Positions 10,256 through 19,409 of a DNA stretch of 42,519 nucleotides are shown piece by piece. The DNA lies in NCBI GenBank assembly GCA_902540265.1, contig CACBLW010000011.1:1-42519 (forward strand), in the 5' to 3' direction. The position numbers and the translations under genes were made by a program. The stretch comes from an uncultured Alphaproteobacteria bacterium (lineage in GTDB: Bacteria; Pseudomonadota; Alphaproteobacteria; HIMB59; GCA-002718135). The notes under the pieces are model-generated. The model searched no databases. It saw only the letters and a program-made list of their open reading frames with translations, and was not told the DNA's origin. Numbering within the stretch: position 1 is the first letter of the stretch; every line of letters starts with the position of its first letter.

Positions 10256-11700
10256 TTTCTCCAAAAATTCATAGATAGTAAAACTAATACAGTAAAGATT
10301 TCTAGTCTTCCAATAATCATAGTAATTGCTAATATCCATTTGGCTCCATTATCTAGAAAAAAATAATTTCCATTAGGACCAATAATTTCACCTAAACCAG
10401 GACCAACATTTGATATTGCAGAAGCTGCTGCTGAAAAGGCAGTTAGAAAATCTAAATTGAATAAACTCAAACTTACTGCCGATAAAATAAATAAAAAAAT
10501 ATACATAAAGAAAAAACCCATAATTGAGTTATAAGTATTTTCATTAACTGCTTTGCCATTAAATCGCATAACCAAGACTGCATGAGGTTGAGTTAATTTT
10601 CTAATTTGTGTAATTGCTCCTCTAAACAAAATTTGCAATCTAAATATCTTAATTCCACCAGTGGTAGATCCAGCACATCCGCCAACAAACATAATAATCA
10701 TCATTATTACAATTCCAAAACTTCCCCAATTAGAAAAATTACTACTAGTATAGCCAGTACCAGTTAAAATTGATGTAATATTGAATAGAGCAATTCTAAA
10801 AGCAGATATTGTGTCTATAGATTGATTAGTAATTAACCAAATTGTCGTTAATAAAATAATTATAAACAGAATTAGAAAGAATAATTTTATTTGATCGTCT
10901 TTAAATATTAACTTTTTTTGATTGTGTAGAAATTGTAAATATAAGACAAATGGCAAACTGCCAATCAACATAAAAATAACACTTATAATCTCAATTTGAA
11001 AAGATTTAAAATATAAAAAAGATTCATTGTAATTGGAAAATCCACCAGTTGAAATTGTAGTCATTGCATGAATAATTGAATCAAAGCCTTTCATTCCATT
11101 TACAAAATATAAAAAGGCACAAATAACTGATAAAAATACGTAAAGTAGAAATAATTCAATTACAAATCGATTAACTTTAGGAATAGTTTTTTCATAAGGA
11201 TCATCATGTTCCATGTGTAACAGCTGCATTCCACCAATTTGTAAAGTTGGCAATATAGCCATTGCAAGAACAATAATTCCTATTCCTCCAAACCATTGAA
11301 GAAGAGATCTCCAAATTAATATACCTTCTGATAAGTTTTCTAAATTATTAATAACCGTTGCGCCAGTTGTAGTAATTCCACTCACAGATTCAAAAAAAGC
11401 ATCCGTATATGAAAGTGAAGACGATGAATACACAAATGGAATTGCACCAAAAAGAGATATTACTAACCAAGATGAAATTGTTAACAAAAATGCCTGTCTA
11501 ATTCCAAGCTTAATATTTTTTTTTCTAAATGAAAAATATAAAATTATACCTATAAAAAATGTGATTAAACTAGAATAAAAAAACTGTAACCATTCATAAT
11601 TGCCATAATAAAGATCAAAGCACATTGGTATTAGCATTGCCAATGCTTCAATACATATTAGTAAACCGATTATGTTTAATATCGACCTAAAGTCTCTCAT
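10252..11700 (-). CDS. trkH: TrkH-type potassium uptake transporter
   Basis: A 482-residue polytopic membrane protein of the TrkH/KtrB superfamily: four M1-P-M2 repeats forming a K+ pathway. The selectivity-filter loops are visible as GITTTGATV (108-116), TTISTGGFSN (about 217), LTGTGYTSSNF (about 318) and AISNVGPGLG (about 433). It imports K+ together with the cytosolic NAD-binding subunit TrkA, which is not in the window. The length is typical of TrkH (480-490). apaG lies 13 bases upstream on the same strand. Confidence 0.93.
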   Translation of the reverse strand: MRDFRSILNIIGLLICIEALAMLIPMCFDLYYGNYEWLQFFYSSLITFFIGIILYFSFRKKNIKLGIRQAFLLTISSWLVISLFGAIPFVYSSSSLSYTDAFFESVSGITTTGATVINNLENLSEGILIWRSLLQWFGGIGIIVLAMAILPTLQIGGMQLLHMEHDDPYEKTIPKVNRFVIELFLLYVFLSVICAFLYFVNGMKGFDSIIHAMTTISTGGFSNYNESFLYFKSFQIEIISVIFMLIGSLPFVLYLQFLHNQKKLIFKDDQIKLFFLILFIIILLTTIWLITNQSIDTISAFRIALFNITSILTGTGYTSSNFSNWGSFGIVIMMIIMFVGGCAGSTTGGIKIFRLQILFRGAITQIRKLTQPHAVLVMRFNGKAVNENTYNSIMGFFFMYIFLFILSAVSLSLFNLDFLTAFSAAASAISNVGPGLGEIIGPNGNYFFLDNGAKWILAITMIIGRLEIFTVLVLLSMNFWRN

Positions 11701-11713
11701 TCTTTTTTATAAA

Positions 11714-12106
11714 TTAATTTAATTTGTTATTTTCAAATGGTGTATCTAATGAAAATTGAGGAATTTGAACATCAAAAGTATTTCCATTATCATTTTGCAT
11801 CTCGTAAGTTCCTTCCATAAAACCAGATGAAGTAGTTAAAGGAGTTCCACTTGTGTATTCAAATTTTTCACCAGGATTAAGTACAGGTTGTTCTCCAACA
11901 ACACCTTTTCCGCGTACTTCTTGTAATGTGCCATTAGCATCAATAATTTTCCAATGTCTGTTTACAAGTTGCACTTTTTCTTTGCCTTGATTATCAATTG
12001 TTACCTTATATGCCCATACATAATGCTGATCTTCTGGTTCAGATTGATCTTCTAGATAATATGGTTTTACAGTAATGTTTATTTTTTTTGTTGTTTTAGA
12101 ATACAT
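11714..12106 (-). CDS. apaG: ApaG family protein
   Basis: A 130-residue single-domain protein with the ApaG beta-sandwich signature: VWAYKVTIDNQGKEKVQLVNRHW (about 29-51), followed by EVRGKGVVGEQPVLNPGE and FEYTSGTPLTTSSGFMEGTYEM (about 82-104). ApaG is widespread in proteobacteria and has been associated with Co2+/Mg2+ homeostasis, but its biochemical role is unsettled. It is probably co-transcribed with trkH downstream and the OmpA-like lipoprotein gene upstream (40-base gap). Confidence 0.93.
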   Translation of the reverse strand: MYSKTTKKINITVKPYYLEDQSEPEDQHYVWAYKVTIDNQGKEKVQLVNRHWKIIDANGTLQEVRGKGVVGEQPVLNPGEKFEYTSGTPLTTSSGFMEGTYEMQNDNGNTFDVQIPQFSLDTPFENNKLN

Positions 12107-12146
12107 TGAAGAAAGCTCAATATACCAAAATTATTATAAACAAAAG

Positions 12147-13052
12147 TTAATTTGTTTTTTTTATTTCTACTCTTCTATTTGCCGGTTGTTTAGTATCATC
12201 TGGAGTATTTACAGCTAAAGATTCTTCACCTTTGCCTAAAATTTTAATACTATTTTGATTAATTCCATAATTAATTAAAATTTCTTTTACAACTTCAGCT
12301 CTTTTAATAGATAATGATAAATTATATTTATTTGTTCCTTTAGTATCAGTATGTCCAACGACTAGATACTCATTAATAACACTTCCATAATTATTTAAAA
12401 ATTTTTTTATTTTATCTTTACTTACTTCAGATAAATTGAATTTATCAAAATCAAAATATATTATTTGCATTAATTCTTTATTTTCATTTTTAGTAACAAT
12501 TGTTACTTCATCTTTCGTTTCATTTTCTAAATTATTATTTTTATCAGTATTTTCCTGTTCATTTTCTTGAGTAGATATTTTTTCATAAATATTATGCATG
12601 GCATTTAAGAAATCATTCTTACAACTATTAATATCCCATGTTTGCCAATTTTCTTCCTGTTGCTCTGACCAGCAATCTAATGATGAGATAGCTTTAGCTA
12701 AATTAAAAGGATCAATTTTTTTTGCATCTTTATAAATTGTCATAAGGTTATCATAAGCAATTCTTATTTCGGTAATATTTTCTTCAGGAAGTTTCCAATT
12801 TGAAATTTCTTCTGGATATATTTCATCAGTTTCTAAACTCTTTAGAGCTTTCTCAGAATATAATTTAGCTGAATTCCAATCATGCATCTCTTCTGCTTCA
12901 AAAGTAGCTCTTTTTTTGTATTCGGACAATAAGTGTTCTTGAAAGTTTCTTGGTTTATTAGTTTCCATAGTAGATAGTTCTTTATAGCTAGCAGAGCAAC
13001 CCGTTAAAAAAATTAGAATAGAGATAATTGATATTAAATATTTAAATTTCAT
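12147..13052 (-). CDS. OmpA-domain lipoprotein (Pal-like, peptidoglycan binding)
   Basis: A 301-residue envelope protein. The signal peptide ends in a perfect lipobox LTGC (Cys19). Residues about 25-150 form a helical region with two cysteines (in LDCWSEQ and INSCKND), and about 155-190 is a Glu/Asn-rich linker. The C-terminal OmpA/MotB domain (about 190-300) contains IYFDFDKFNLSE, VVGHTDTKGTNKYNLSLS with the diaminopimelate-binding type NxxLSxxRA region, and NRRVEI at the end. It probably tethers the outer membrane to peptidoglycan. It is divergent from the DmdA-like gene, sharing a 148-base intergenic region. Confidence 0.88.
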   Translation of the reverse strand: MKFKYLISIISILIFLTGCSASYKELSTMETNKPRNFQEHLLSEYKKRATFEAEEMHDWNSAKLYSEKALKSLETDEIYPEEISNWKLPEENITEIRIAYDNLMTIYKDAKKIDPFNLAKAISSLDCWSEQQEENWQTWDINSCKNDFLNAMHNIYEKISTQENEQENTDKNNNLENETKDEVTIVTKNENKELMQIIYFDFDKFNLSEVSKDKIKKFLNNYGSVINEYLVVGHTDTKGTNKYNLSLSIKRAEVVKEILINYGINQNSIKILGKGEESLAVNTPDDTKQPANRRVEIKKTN

Positions 13053-13200
13053 AGATTTCCATTATCAAATTTTGCTGTCAAAACTAAGACTAAATTTTGA
13101 CCAAATTAAGGTCCACCATTTTCTTTGTATCACACACATTTTATTATTGCGGAGTATTTAAAGTTTAAATACAGAATTATCATATTTATTTAAGGAGTTT
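13053..13200 (+). promoter_or_regulatory. Intergenic leader of the DmdA-like gene with two inverted repeats
   Basis: At 148 bases this is the largest gap in the window. GACC (13099-13102) and GGTC (13110-13113) form a short inverted repeat around AAATTAA, overlapping a TTGACC that could be a -35 box. GTATTTAAA (13154-13162) and TTTAAATAC (13164-13172) form a perfect palindrome around a central G, lying 28 bases before the ATG. A strong Shine-Dalgarno AAGGAG lies at 13192-13197. The layout suggests a regulator-binding site or a leader hairpin; no matching riboswitch class was recognised and no clear -10 box is assigned. Confidence 0.4.
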
Positions 13201-14535
13201 ATGATGATTAAACATTCTACGTCAGTGGATCAATCGGACAGAAAGGTTCCCTACAATTTAAGACAAAGTGGTCCTACACCAGTTCAAATGCTTATTTCAA
13301 CAAGAGTGAGAAAATCACCTTATTGGCATTTGTCAATGGAGGCGGGATGTTGGAGAGCAACAGTTTATAACAGAATTTACCATCCAAGAGGTTATGTAAA
13401 ACCAGAAGATGGTGGAGCAATGGTTGAGTATGAGGCAATTAAAAATCATGTTACCATGTGGAATGTTGCAGTTGAAAGACAAATTCAAGTTAAAGGGCCT
13501 GATGCTGAGGCTTTTGTTGATTATGTTATAACAAGAGATGCTACAAAAATATCTCCAATGAGAGGAAGATATGTAATTCTTTGTAACCAGTACGGCGGTG
13601 TTTTAAATGATCCTATTCTTTTAAGAATTTCAAAGGATGAGTTTTGGTTTTCTTTATCTGACTCAGATATTGGTTTGTATTTGCAAGGTGTAAATCATGA
13701 TAATAGATTTAATGTCCATATCGATGAAATTGATGTAAGCCCAGTTCAAATTCAAGGACCTAAAGCGCATGCTTTGATGAATGATTTAATAGGCGATCAA
13801 GTTAAAGTTGATGAAATGCCATTTTATGGACTTGCTGCTGCTAAAGTTGGTGGAAGAGATTGTATAATTTCACAAACTGGTTTTTCTGGAGAAGCAGGAT
13901 TTGAAATATACTTATATGACTCAACGAAATATGCTGATGATATGTGGAATGCTGTTTTAGAAGCAGGAAAAAAACATAATCTTATGGTTATAGCACCGGC
14001 TCATCATCGTAGAATTCAAGCGGGCATTCTATCTTGGGGTCAAGATATGGATAATCAACACAATCCTTTTCAATGTAATCTAGGTTATCAAGTATCTTTA
14101 TCTGGTAAGGGTGAGTGGAATAAAACTTCTGACTATGTTGGTAAGGCTGTCCTTGAAAAGATGAAGGCTGAATTAAAAGAAGGAAAAAAACCATATAAGC
14201 TTCAGTTAGTTGGATTAAGCTTAGGAGGAAAACCTATCGAAGAATATGCTCCTGATTTTTGGCTTGTTTCTGAAGATGGAAATGAACCCTGTGGATTCAT
14301 AACGTCTCCTTGGTATCATCCTGAGCAAGGAAGGAACATTGCTATGGGCTATATACCATTTGATGGAACTCTAAATAAAAATGGTTTTCCTATTGGAAAT
14401 TATGGTCGCAAATTCAAAGTTCATCTACCTGATCAATATGCAGATACACCTGGTGTACCAGTAGATGCAGAAGTTGTGCCAATTCCTTTTACTGAATCAC
14501 ACAACGCTAATACTAGAGAAGTAGTAGATAAATAA
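13201..14535 (+). CDS. DmdA-like GcvT-family folate-dependent demethylase/aminomethyltransferase
   Basis: A 444-residue protein of the GcvT/DmdA family, whose members move a methyl or methylene group from a methylated substrate to tetrahydrofolate. It runs parallel to DMSP demethylase in many places: MWNVAVERQIQVKGPDA (86-102), GGVLNDPILLRISKDEFWFSLSDSD (132-156), VSPVQIQGPKA (179-189) and RRIQAGILSWGQDM (270-283). The folate-loop motif TGFSGEAGFEIY (226-237) is close to the general GcvT form TGYTGExGFE. It is longer than DmdA (about 370) by an N-terminal extension and an insertion near 300-335. It heads an island with dimethylglycine dehydrogenase, ETF, sarcosine oxidase, Fhs and MetF. DMSP, another methylated sulfur compound or an N-methyl compound are all possible substrates. 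The family is secure; the substrate is inferred only. Confidence 0.8.
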   Translation: MMIKHSTSVDQSDRKVPYNLRQSGPTPVQMLISTRVRKSPYWHLSMEAGCWRATVYNRIYHPRGYVKPEDGGAMVEYEAIKNHVTMWNVAVERQIQVKGPDAEAFVDYVITRDATKISPMRGRYVILCNQYGGVLNDPILLRISKDEFWFSLSDSDIGLYLQGVNHDNRFNVHIDEIDVSPVQIQGPKAHALMNDLIGDQVKVDEMPFYGLAAAKVGGRDCIISQTGFSGEAGFEIYLYDSTKYADDMWNAVLEAGKKHNLMVIAPAHHRRIQAGILSWGQDMDNQHNPFQCNLGYQVSLSGKGEWNKTSDYVGKAVLEKMKAELKEGKKPYKLQLVGLSLGGKPIEEYAPDFWLVSEDGNEPCGFITSPWYHPEQGRNIAMGYIPFDGTLNKNGFPIGNYGRKFKVHLPDQYADTPGVPVDAEVVPIPFTESHNANTREVVDK

Positions 14536-14545
14536 AATATTTTAA

Positions 14546-14580
14546 GAAGCTCTATTTAATGAAATAGAGCTTCTTTATTT
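14546..14580. terminator. Bidirectional Rho-independent terminator
   Basis: GAAGCTCTATTT (14546-14557) and AAATAGAGCTTC (14562-14573) form a perfect 12-bp stem with a 4-base loop AATG. It is followed by TTTATTTT and preceded by A-rich sequence. It separates the convergent DmdA-like and DsbA-like genes and can serve both; the stop of the latter lies in the T-tract. Confidence 0.92.
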
Positions 14581-15195
14581 TAATAAAGCTTTTATTCTAT
14601 CAATAGAGATATAACCAACAACAAGTTCTTCATTAACAAAAAAAGTAGGAGTACCTCGAGCACCTGATCCATTAGCTAAAAAAGAACTTAGTCTTACGAT
14701 ATTATTAACACTTTCTTTTGTCATATCGATATTTAATTTAGCATCATTTAACTCAAGATTTTCAATTATTTGTTTTAGTTTTGCATTATTTAAATTTCCT
14801 TCAACTTCAAACAATGCATTATGAAAATCGATACCTTTGTTCTGCATGTTTGCAGCTATAACCATATTTGCTAGTAATTTAGAAGACTCACTTAAAATTG
14901 GATGTTGTAAGAATACTATTCGTGTATCTTTTCTTTCACTTGCAATCTGAAGTAATTCAGGATGAACTTTTTTACAATATCCGCAAAAATAATCCATAAA
15001 TTCAATAATGGTATTGTTTGCATTTTCATCACCAATTTGAACAATTCCCTCTTCAGGAATAACATCTAAAATTTTTAAATGAAAAGGCTTAGACTCATCA
15101 AAAAACAATTCTTTAAGAGTCATTTCAGCTTTTATAGGAAGACAAATAAACGCACTCATTATAACCACCAAAATTATTTTTTTAAAGTATCTCAT
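14575..15195 (-). CDS. DsbA-family periplasmic thiol-disulfide oxidoreductase
   Basis: A 206-residue exported protein with a signal peptide (about 1-23, ending IKA) and a DsbA/Com1-like thioredoxin fold with helical insertion. The active site is CGYC (71-74) in MDYFCGYCKKVHPE, and the cis-proline loop reads GARGTPTFFVN (Pro about residue 183). Relatives introduce or isomerise disulfides in periplasmic and envelope proteins. The N-terminal segment before the domain (about 25-55) resembles the Com1/DsbG-like alphaproteobacterial subgroup. It is convergent with the DmdA-like gene and divergent from the dehydrogenase gene, and is not obviously part of the demethylation pathway. Confidence 0.88.
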   Translation of the reverse strand: MRYFKKIILVVIMSAFICLPIKAEMTLKELFFDESKPFHLKILDVIPEEGIVQIGDENANNTIIEFMDYFCGYCKKVHPELLQIASERKDTRIVFLQHPILSESSKLLANMVIAANMQNKGIDFHNALFEVEGNLNNAKLKQIIENLELNDAKLNIDMTKESVNNIVRLSSFLANGSGARGTPTFFVNEELVVGYISIDRIKALLK

Positions 15196-15249
15196 GATTG
15201 ACCCACCTTATTTAATATGATTAATGAAGTACAGTATTAAATAGTAATA

Positions 15250-17685
15250 ATGAAATCAAAGTCAAAAGTAGTTGTCATCGGTGGAGGTGCTGTAGGCGTT
15301 AGCACTCTCTATCATTTAGCCAAAAAAGGTTGGTCAGATGTAGTCCTGGTTGAAAGAAAAGAATTAACCTCAGGATCAACATGGCATGCAGCAGGTTTAC
15401 TTCCATTATTCAATATGAGTTATTCAGTAGGTCAATTGCATAAATACGCAGTCAAACTTTACAAAACTCTTGAAGAAGAAACAGGACAAAAAGTTGGTTT
15501 TAGTGTGGTTTCAAATATCCGTTTAGCAACTACTCAAGATAGAATGGATGAGTATTATCAATATTCAGGAGTTGCTAAAACAATAGGTGTAGATGTTAAA
15601 TTTTTAACACCTGAACAAGTAAAAGAAATTTGGCCCCTTTGTAATACAGATGGATTGATAGGTGCAATTCAACATCCTGAAGATGGATACATTCAACCAG
15701 CCGATCTAACTCAAGCTCTAGCAAAAGGAGCAAGAGATAAAGGTGCAGAAATTTATAGAAATACTTCTGTAACTGGTATTAAAAAAAATAAAGATGATTT
15801 ATGGATTGTAGAAACTGATAAAGGTTCTATTGAATGTGAGCATGTAGTGTCATGTAGTGGTAATTTTGCAAGACAAACTGGAAAGATGGTCGGACTTGAT
15901 ATTCCAGTTATACCTGTTGAACACCAATACATAGTGACTGACGATCATCCTGAAATATTAAAAAGAAAAGAACAAGGACTTCCTGAAATGGGAGTCTTAC
16001 GAGATTCTGATAGTTCTTGGTATATGCGTGAAGAAAGAGGAGGATTGATATTAGGGCCTTATGAAAAAGGAGCTCCCGTTTGTTATGTAGATGGACCTGA
16101 CAAAGAATCTGAATTTGAATTATTTCAAGAAGACCTGGAGCGTTTAGAGCCTCACATTGAATCAGCAATGCACCGTGTTCCTATTTTTGGAGAAGTTGGA
16201 GTTAAGAAAGTTTACAATGGTGCTATTTGTTATACACCAGATGGAAGTCCAATTGTTGGACCGGCATGGGGACTTAAAAATTTCTGGTTAAATGAAGGAC
16301 ATAGTTTTGGAATTACTGCAGCTGGTGGAGCAGGATGGCAAATTGCCGAGTGGATAGTAGACGGTGAACCTACAATTGATATGTTAGGTGTAGATCCTAG
16401 AAGATTTGGTGATTATGCAACAGAGGCATATTTGATTAAAAAGAATGAAGAAGCTTACGCGAATGTCTTTACTGTACACTATCCTGATGAAGAAAGAGAA
16501 GAGGGACGTCCATTAAGACAAGCTCCTTGTTATGATAGATTAAAAAATCTTGGTGCAGTTTTTGGTCAAAAGTTTGGTTGGGAGCGTGCTAACTGGTTTG
16601 CACCTTCAAAAGAATTACAAAAAGATGATTGGTCATTTAGAAGATCAAAATGGTTTGAACATGTAGGCAACGAGTGCTTGAATGTTCATAATAATGCTGG
16701 CCTTTTAGATATGACGGCCTTTGCTAAATGTCGGATTTCAGGACCTGGTGCAGAAGAATTTCTAGACTACTTAGTTGCAAACAAAATCCCTAAAAAAATT
16801 GGAAGAGTTAATCTTTGTCATGCACTAAATACTGCTGGAGGAGTTCACTCAGAATTTACAATTGCGAAAGAAAAAGAAAATTCGTTTTATTTAGTTTCAG
16901 CTGGAGCATTTCAACGATTAGATCATGATTGGATTCATAAATGGATGCCCAAAGATGGAACAGTATTTTATGAAAATCTAACTAACAGTATGGGTGTTCT
17001 TGTGTTAGCAGGACCTAAATCAAGAGATATTCTTTCCAAAATTACAAAGACTGATTTATCTAATGAAAATTTCCCATGGTTATCTTCAAAAAAAATCAAT
17101 GTTGGTTTAGCCCCAAGTATTGCTATGCGAATGAATTTTGTTGGAGAACTCGGATGGGAATTACATCATCCAATTGAATATCAAAACCATATTTTTGATA
17201 AATTGATGGAAGCAGGAAAAGATCATGGGCTTAAACCATTTGGTATTAGAGCGATGGAAAGCTTACGTGTTGAAAAAACCTACAAATTGGTTGGTACCGA
17301 AATGTCTATAGAATATGCAGCTTTTGAGTCTGGATTAGAAAGATTTGTAAATTTAAATAAAGGGAATTTTATTGGAAGAGATTCTCTTGTTAAATGGCAA
17401 CAAATTGGTTTTAAAAACAAAATGGTAACTTTAGAGGTTCATGATGTTGAAAACGCAGATGCTTTGGGTAATAATCCTATTTATAATAATGGAAAAGTTA
17501 TAGGTCGTGCGACAGGAGGTAACTATGGTTTTAGAGTGAAAAAATCATTAGCTATTGGTATGGTGGATCCTCAATTTGCAGATGTTGGTCAAAAATTAGA
17601 AATGGATATATTAGATAAAAAATACAATGTAACAGTTATAGAGGATAGTCCTTATGATCCTAAAAATGAAAAACTAAAACAATAG
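15250..17685 (+). CDS. Dimethylglycine/sarcosine dehydrogenase (FAD + GcvT fusion)
   Basis: An 811-residue two-domain enzyme. The N-terminal DAO-type flavoprotein domain (1 to about 420) has the dinucleotide motif [10 protein letters not shown] (9-18) and [10 protein letters not shown] (41-50); His46 corresponds to the histidine that covalently binds FAD in mammalian dimethylglycine and sarcosine dehydrogenases. The C-terminal folate-binding GcvT domain (about 440-800) includes [12 protein letters not shown] and the [13 protein letters not shown] segment. It oxidises an N-methyl group and captures the formaldehyde as 5,10-methylene-THF, passing electrons to ETF. etfB starts two bases after its stop, then etfA and ETF:QO follow, supporting an ETF-linked dehydrogenase rather than an O2-using oxidase. 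Dimethylglycine is the likelier substrate because a separate sarcosine oxidase is encoded nearby. Confidence 0.88.
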   Translation: MKSKSKVVVIGGGAVGVSTLYHLAKKGWSDVVLVERKELTSGSTWHAAGLLPLFNMSYSVGQLHKYAVKLYKTLEEETGQKVGFSVVSNIRLATTQDRMDEYYQYSGVAKTIGVDVKFLTPEQVKEIWPLCNTDGLIGAIQHPEDGYIQPADLTQALAKGARDKGAEIYRNTSVTGIKKNKDDLWIVETDKGSIECEHVVSCSGNFARQTGKMVGLDIPVIPVEHQYIVTDDHPEILKRKEQGLPEMGVLRDSDSSWYMREERGGLILGPYEKGAPVCYVDGPDKESEFELFQEDLERLEPHIESAMHRVPIFGEVGVKKVYNGAICYTPDGSPIVGPAWGLKNFWLNEGHSFGITAAGGAGWQIAEWIVDGEPTIDMLGVDPRRFGDYATEAYLIKKNEEAYANVFTVHYPDEEREEGRPLRQAPCYDRLKNLGAVFGQKFGWERANWFAPSKELQKDDWSFRRSKWFEHVGNECLNVHNNAGLLDMTAFAKCRISGPGAEEFLDYLVANKIPKKIGRVNLCHALNTAGGVHSEFTIAKEKENSFYLVSAGAFQRLDHDWIHKWMPKDGTVFYENLTNSMGVLVLAGPKSRDILSKITKTDLSNENFPWLSSKKINVGLAPSIAMRMNFVGELGWELHHPIEYQNHIFDKLMEAGKDHGLKPFGIRAMESLRVEKTYKLVGTEMSIEYAAFESGLERFVNLNKGNFIGRDSLVKWQQIGFKNKMVTLEVHDVENADALGNNPIYNNGKVIGRATGGNYGFRVKKSLAIGMVDPQFADVGQKLEMDILDKKYNVTVIEDSPYDPKNEKLKQ

Positions 17686-17686
17686 T

Positions 17687-18436
17687 ATGAAGTTACTTGT
17701 CACCGTAAAAAGAGTCATAGATTATAATGTTCAAATCAGGGTTAAAGCTGATGGTTCTGGAGTTGAAAAAGATAATGTAAAAATGTCCATGAATCCTCCT
17801 GATGAAAATGCAGTAGAGGAGGCTTTAAGAATTAAAGAAGCTGGTAAAGCAGATGAGATTATAATTCTTTCTGTAGGTAATGATAAGGCTCAAGAAACTA
17901 TTCGAACTGCATTAGCAATGGGAGCTGACAGGGGTATACATGTTAAAACGGACAATGATTTAGAACCTCTAGCTATTTCTAAAATAATTTCTAAAGTTGC
18001 AGAAGAAGAAAAACCATCAATTATTTTAATGGGAAAACAAGCAATTGATGATGATTCTAATCAAACCGGTCAAATGACATCTGCTTTACTGAATTGGCCT
18101 CAGGCCACATTTGCTTCTAAAATTGAAATTGATGGACAAAATGCAATAGTTACTAGAGAGATTGATGAAGGTTTGGAAAGGATAAAAGTTTCTATACCAT
18201 TTGTAGCATCATGTGATCTTCGACTTAATGAACCAAGGTATGCATCTTTACCAAATATAATGAAAGCAAAGAAAAAACCAATTGATATAAAGGAAGCATC
18301 TTCACTTGGCATTAATATAGAATCTAGGATTGAACAGATAAAAGTAGAAGAACCACCTGTTAGACAAAAAGGAATCATGGTAAGTGATGTTGCAGAATTG
18401 GTTCAAAAACTTAAACATGAGGCAAAAGTTATATGA
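17687..18436 (+). CDS. etfB: Electron transfer flavoprotein beta subunit
   Basis: A 249-residue EtfB. The start [19 protein letters not shown], the [17 protein letters not shown] segment (about 35-51) and [12 protein letters not shown] match the family. The dehydrogenase recognition loop [16 protein letters not shown] (about 183-198) is nearly the same as in human ETF-beta, where its leucine anchors partner dehydrogenases. With EtfA it forms the soluble FAD/AMP carrier that takes electrons from the adjacent dimethylglycine dehydrogenase. It overlaps etfA by four bases (ATGA). Confidence 0.97.
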   Translation: MKLLVTVKRVIDYNVQIRVKADGSGVEKDNVKMSMNPPDENAVEEALRIKEAGKADEIIILSVGNDKAQETIRTALAMGADRGIHVKTDNDLEPLAISKIISKVAEEEKPSIILMGKQAIDDDSNQTGQMTSALLNWPQATFASKIEIDGQNAIVTREIDEGLERIKVSIPFVASCDLRLNEPRYASLPNIMKAKKKPIDIKEASSLGINIESRIEQIKVEEPPVRQKGIMVSDVAELVQKLKHEAKVI

Positions 18437-19386
18437 CAATATTAGTATTAGCAGAACATAATAATATAGATATTAAGTCATCAACCTTAAATACTATATC
18501 TGCAGCATCGCAAATAGACCAAGATATCCATGTTTTAGTAACAGGTTATGAATGTGAAGAGCTAGCTAAAAATATCTCTAAATGTGAAAAAGTTTCAAAA
18601 GTATATTTAGCCAATAATGAAAAACTTAAAAATCCAATTGCTGAAAATATTGAACCTATAGTTGTATCTTTAGCCAATAACTATTCGCACATTATGGCAC
18701 CCGCAACAACATTTGGAAAAAATATTTTTCCTAGAATTGCTGTTAAATTAGATATTGCACAAGTTAGCGATGTTATAAAAATATTAAGTTCCGATACTTT
18801 TATGAGACCAATTTATGCTGGGAACGCTATCGCTACAGTTAAATCAAATGATAAGATTAAAGTAGTAACGGTACGACCAACATCATTTGATCCTGTAGAA
18901 ACTAGCGGTGGAAAAGAAGAGATTGAAAATATTTCTTTTGATAATGATAGTGGCAGTGTTGAATTTATAGATAGAGAAGAATCTCAATCTGAAAGACCAG
19001 AGTTGAGTACTGCTCGAGTTGTCATATCTGGTGGTAGAGGATTACAAAGTGCCGAAAATTTTAAACTTTTAAATGAAATAGCAGATAAGCTTAATGCGGC
19101 AGTTGGTGCTTCTCGTGCTGCTGTAGACGCTGGTTATGTTTCTAACGATTATCAAGTTGGGCAAACTGGCAAAGTAGTTGTTCCAGATTTGTATATTGCT
19201 GTAGGTATTTCTGGTGCAATACAGCACTTAGCAGGCATGAAAGAAAGTAAGGTAATTGTTGCAATCAATAAAGATGAAGAAGCACCAATATTTAATGTTG
19301 CTGATTATGGATTAAATGCTGACCTATTTGAGGCATTGCCTCAATTATCTTCTGAACTAGATAAATTAAATACTATTCAACAATAA
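18433..19386 (+). CDS. etfA: Electron transfer flavoprotein alpha subunit
   Basis: A 317-residue EtfA. The C-terminal FAD-binding domain is complete: [16 protein letters not shown] (about 194-209), [23 protein letters not shown] (about 229-251), [16 protein letters not shown] and [18 protein letters not shown]. The N-terminal ETF domain (about 1-185) is more diverged. It completes the ETF heterodimer, bridging the upstream dehydrogenase and the ETF:quinone oxidoreductase encoded 23 bases downstream. Confidence 0.97.
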   Translation: MTILVLAEHNNIDIKSSTLNTISAASQIDQDIHVLVTGYECEELAKNISKCEKVSKVYLANNEKLKNPIAENIEPIVVSLANNYSHIMAPATTFGKNIFPRIAVKLDIAQVSDVIKILSSDTFMRPIYAGNAIATVKSNDKIKVVTVRPTSFDPVETSGGKEEIENISFDNDSGSVEFIDREESQSERPELSTARVVISGGRGLQSAENFKLLNEIADKLNAAVGASRAAVDAGYVSNDYQVGQTGKVVVPDLYIAVGISGAIQHLAGMKESKVIVAINKDEEAPIFNVADYGLNADLFEALPQLSSELDKLNTIQQ

Positions 19387-19409
19387 ATTAATTTATTACA
19401 ATAAATAAA

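Noticed and set aside
13053-13200. Possible glycine or SAM riboswitch before the DmdA-like gene
   Set aside because: I looked for the conserved cores of glycine and SAM-type riboswitches and saw none; only simple AT-rich inverted repeats are present, so it is listed as an undefined regulatory region.
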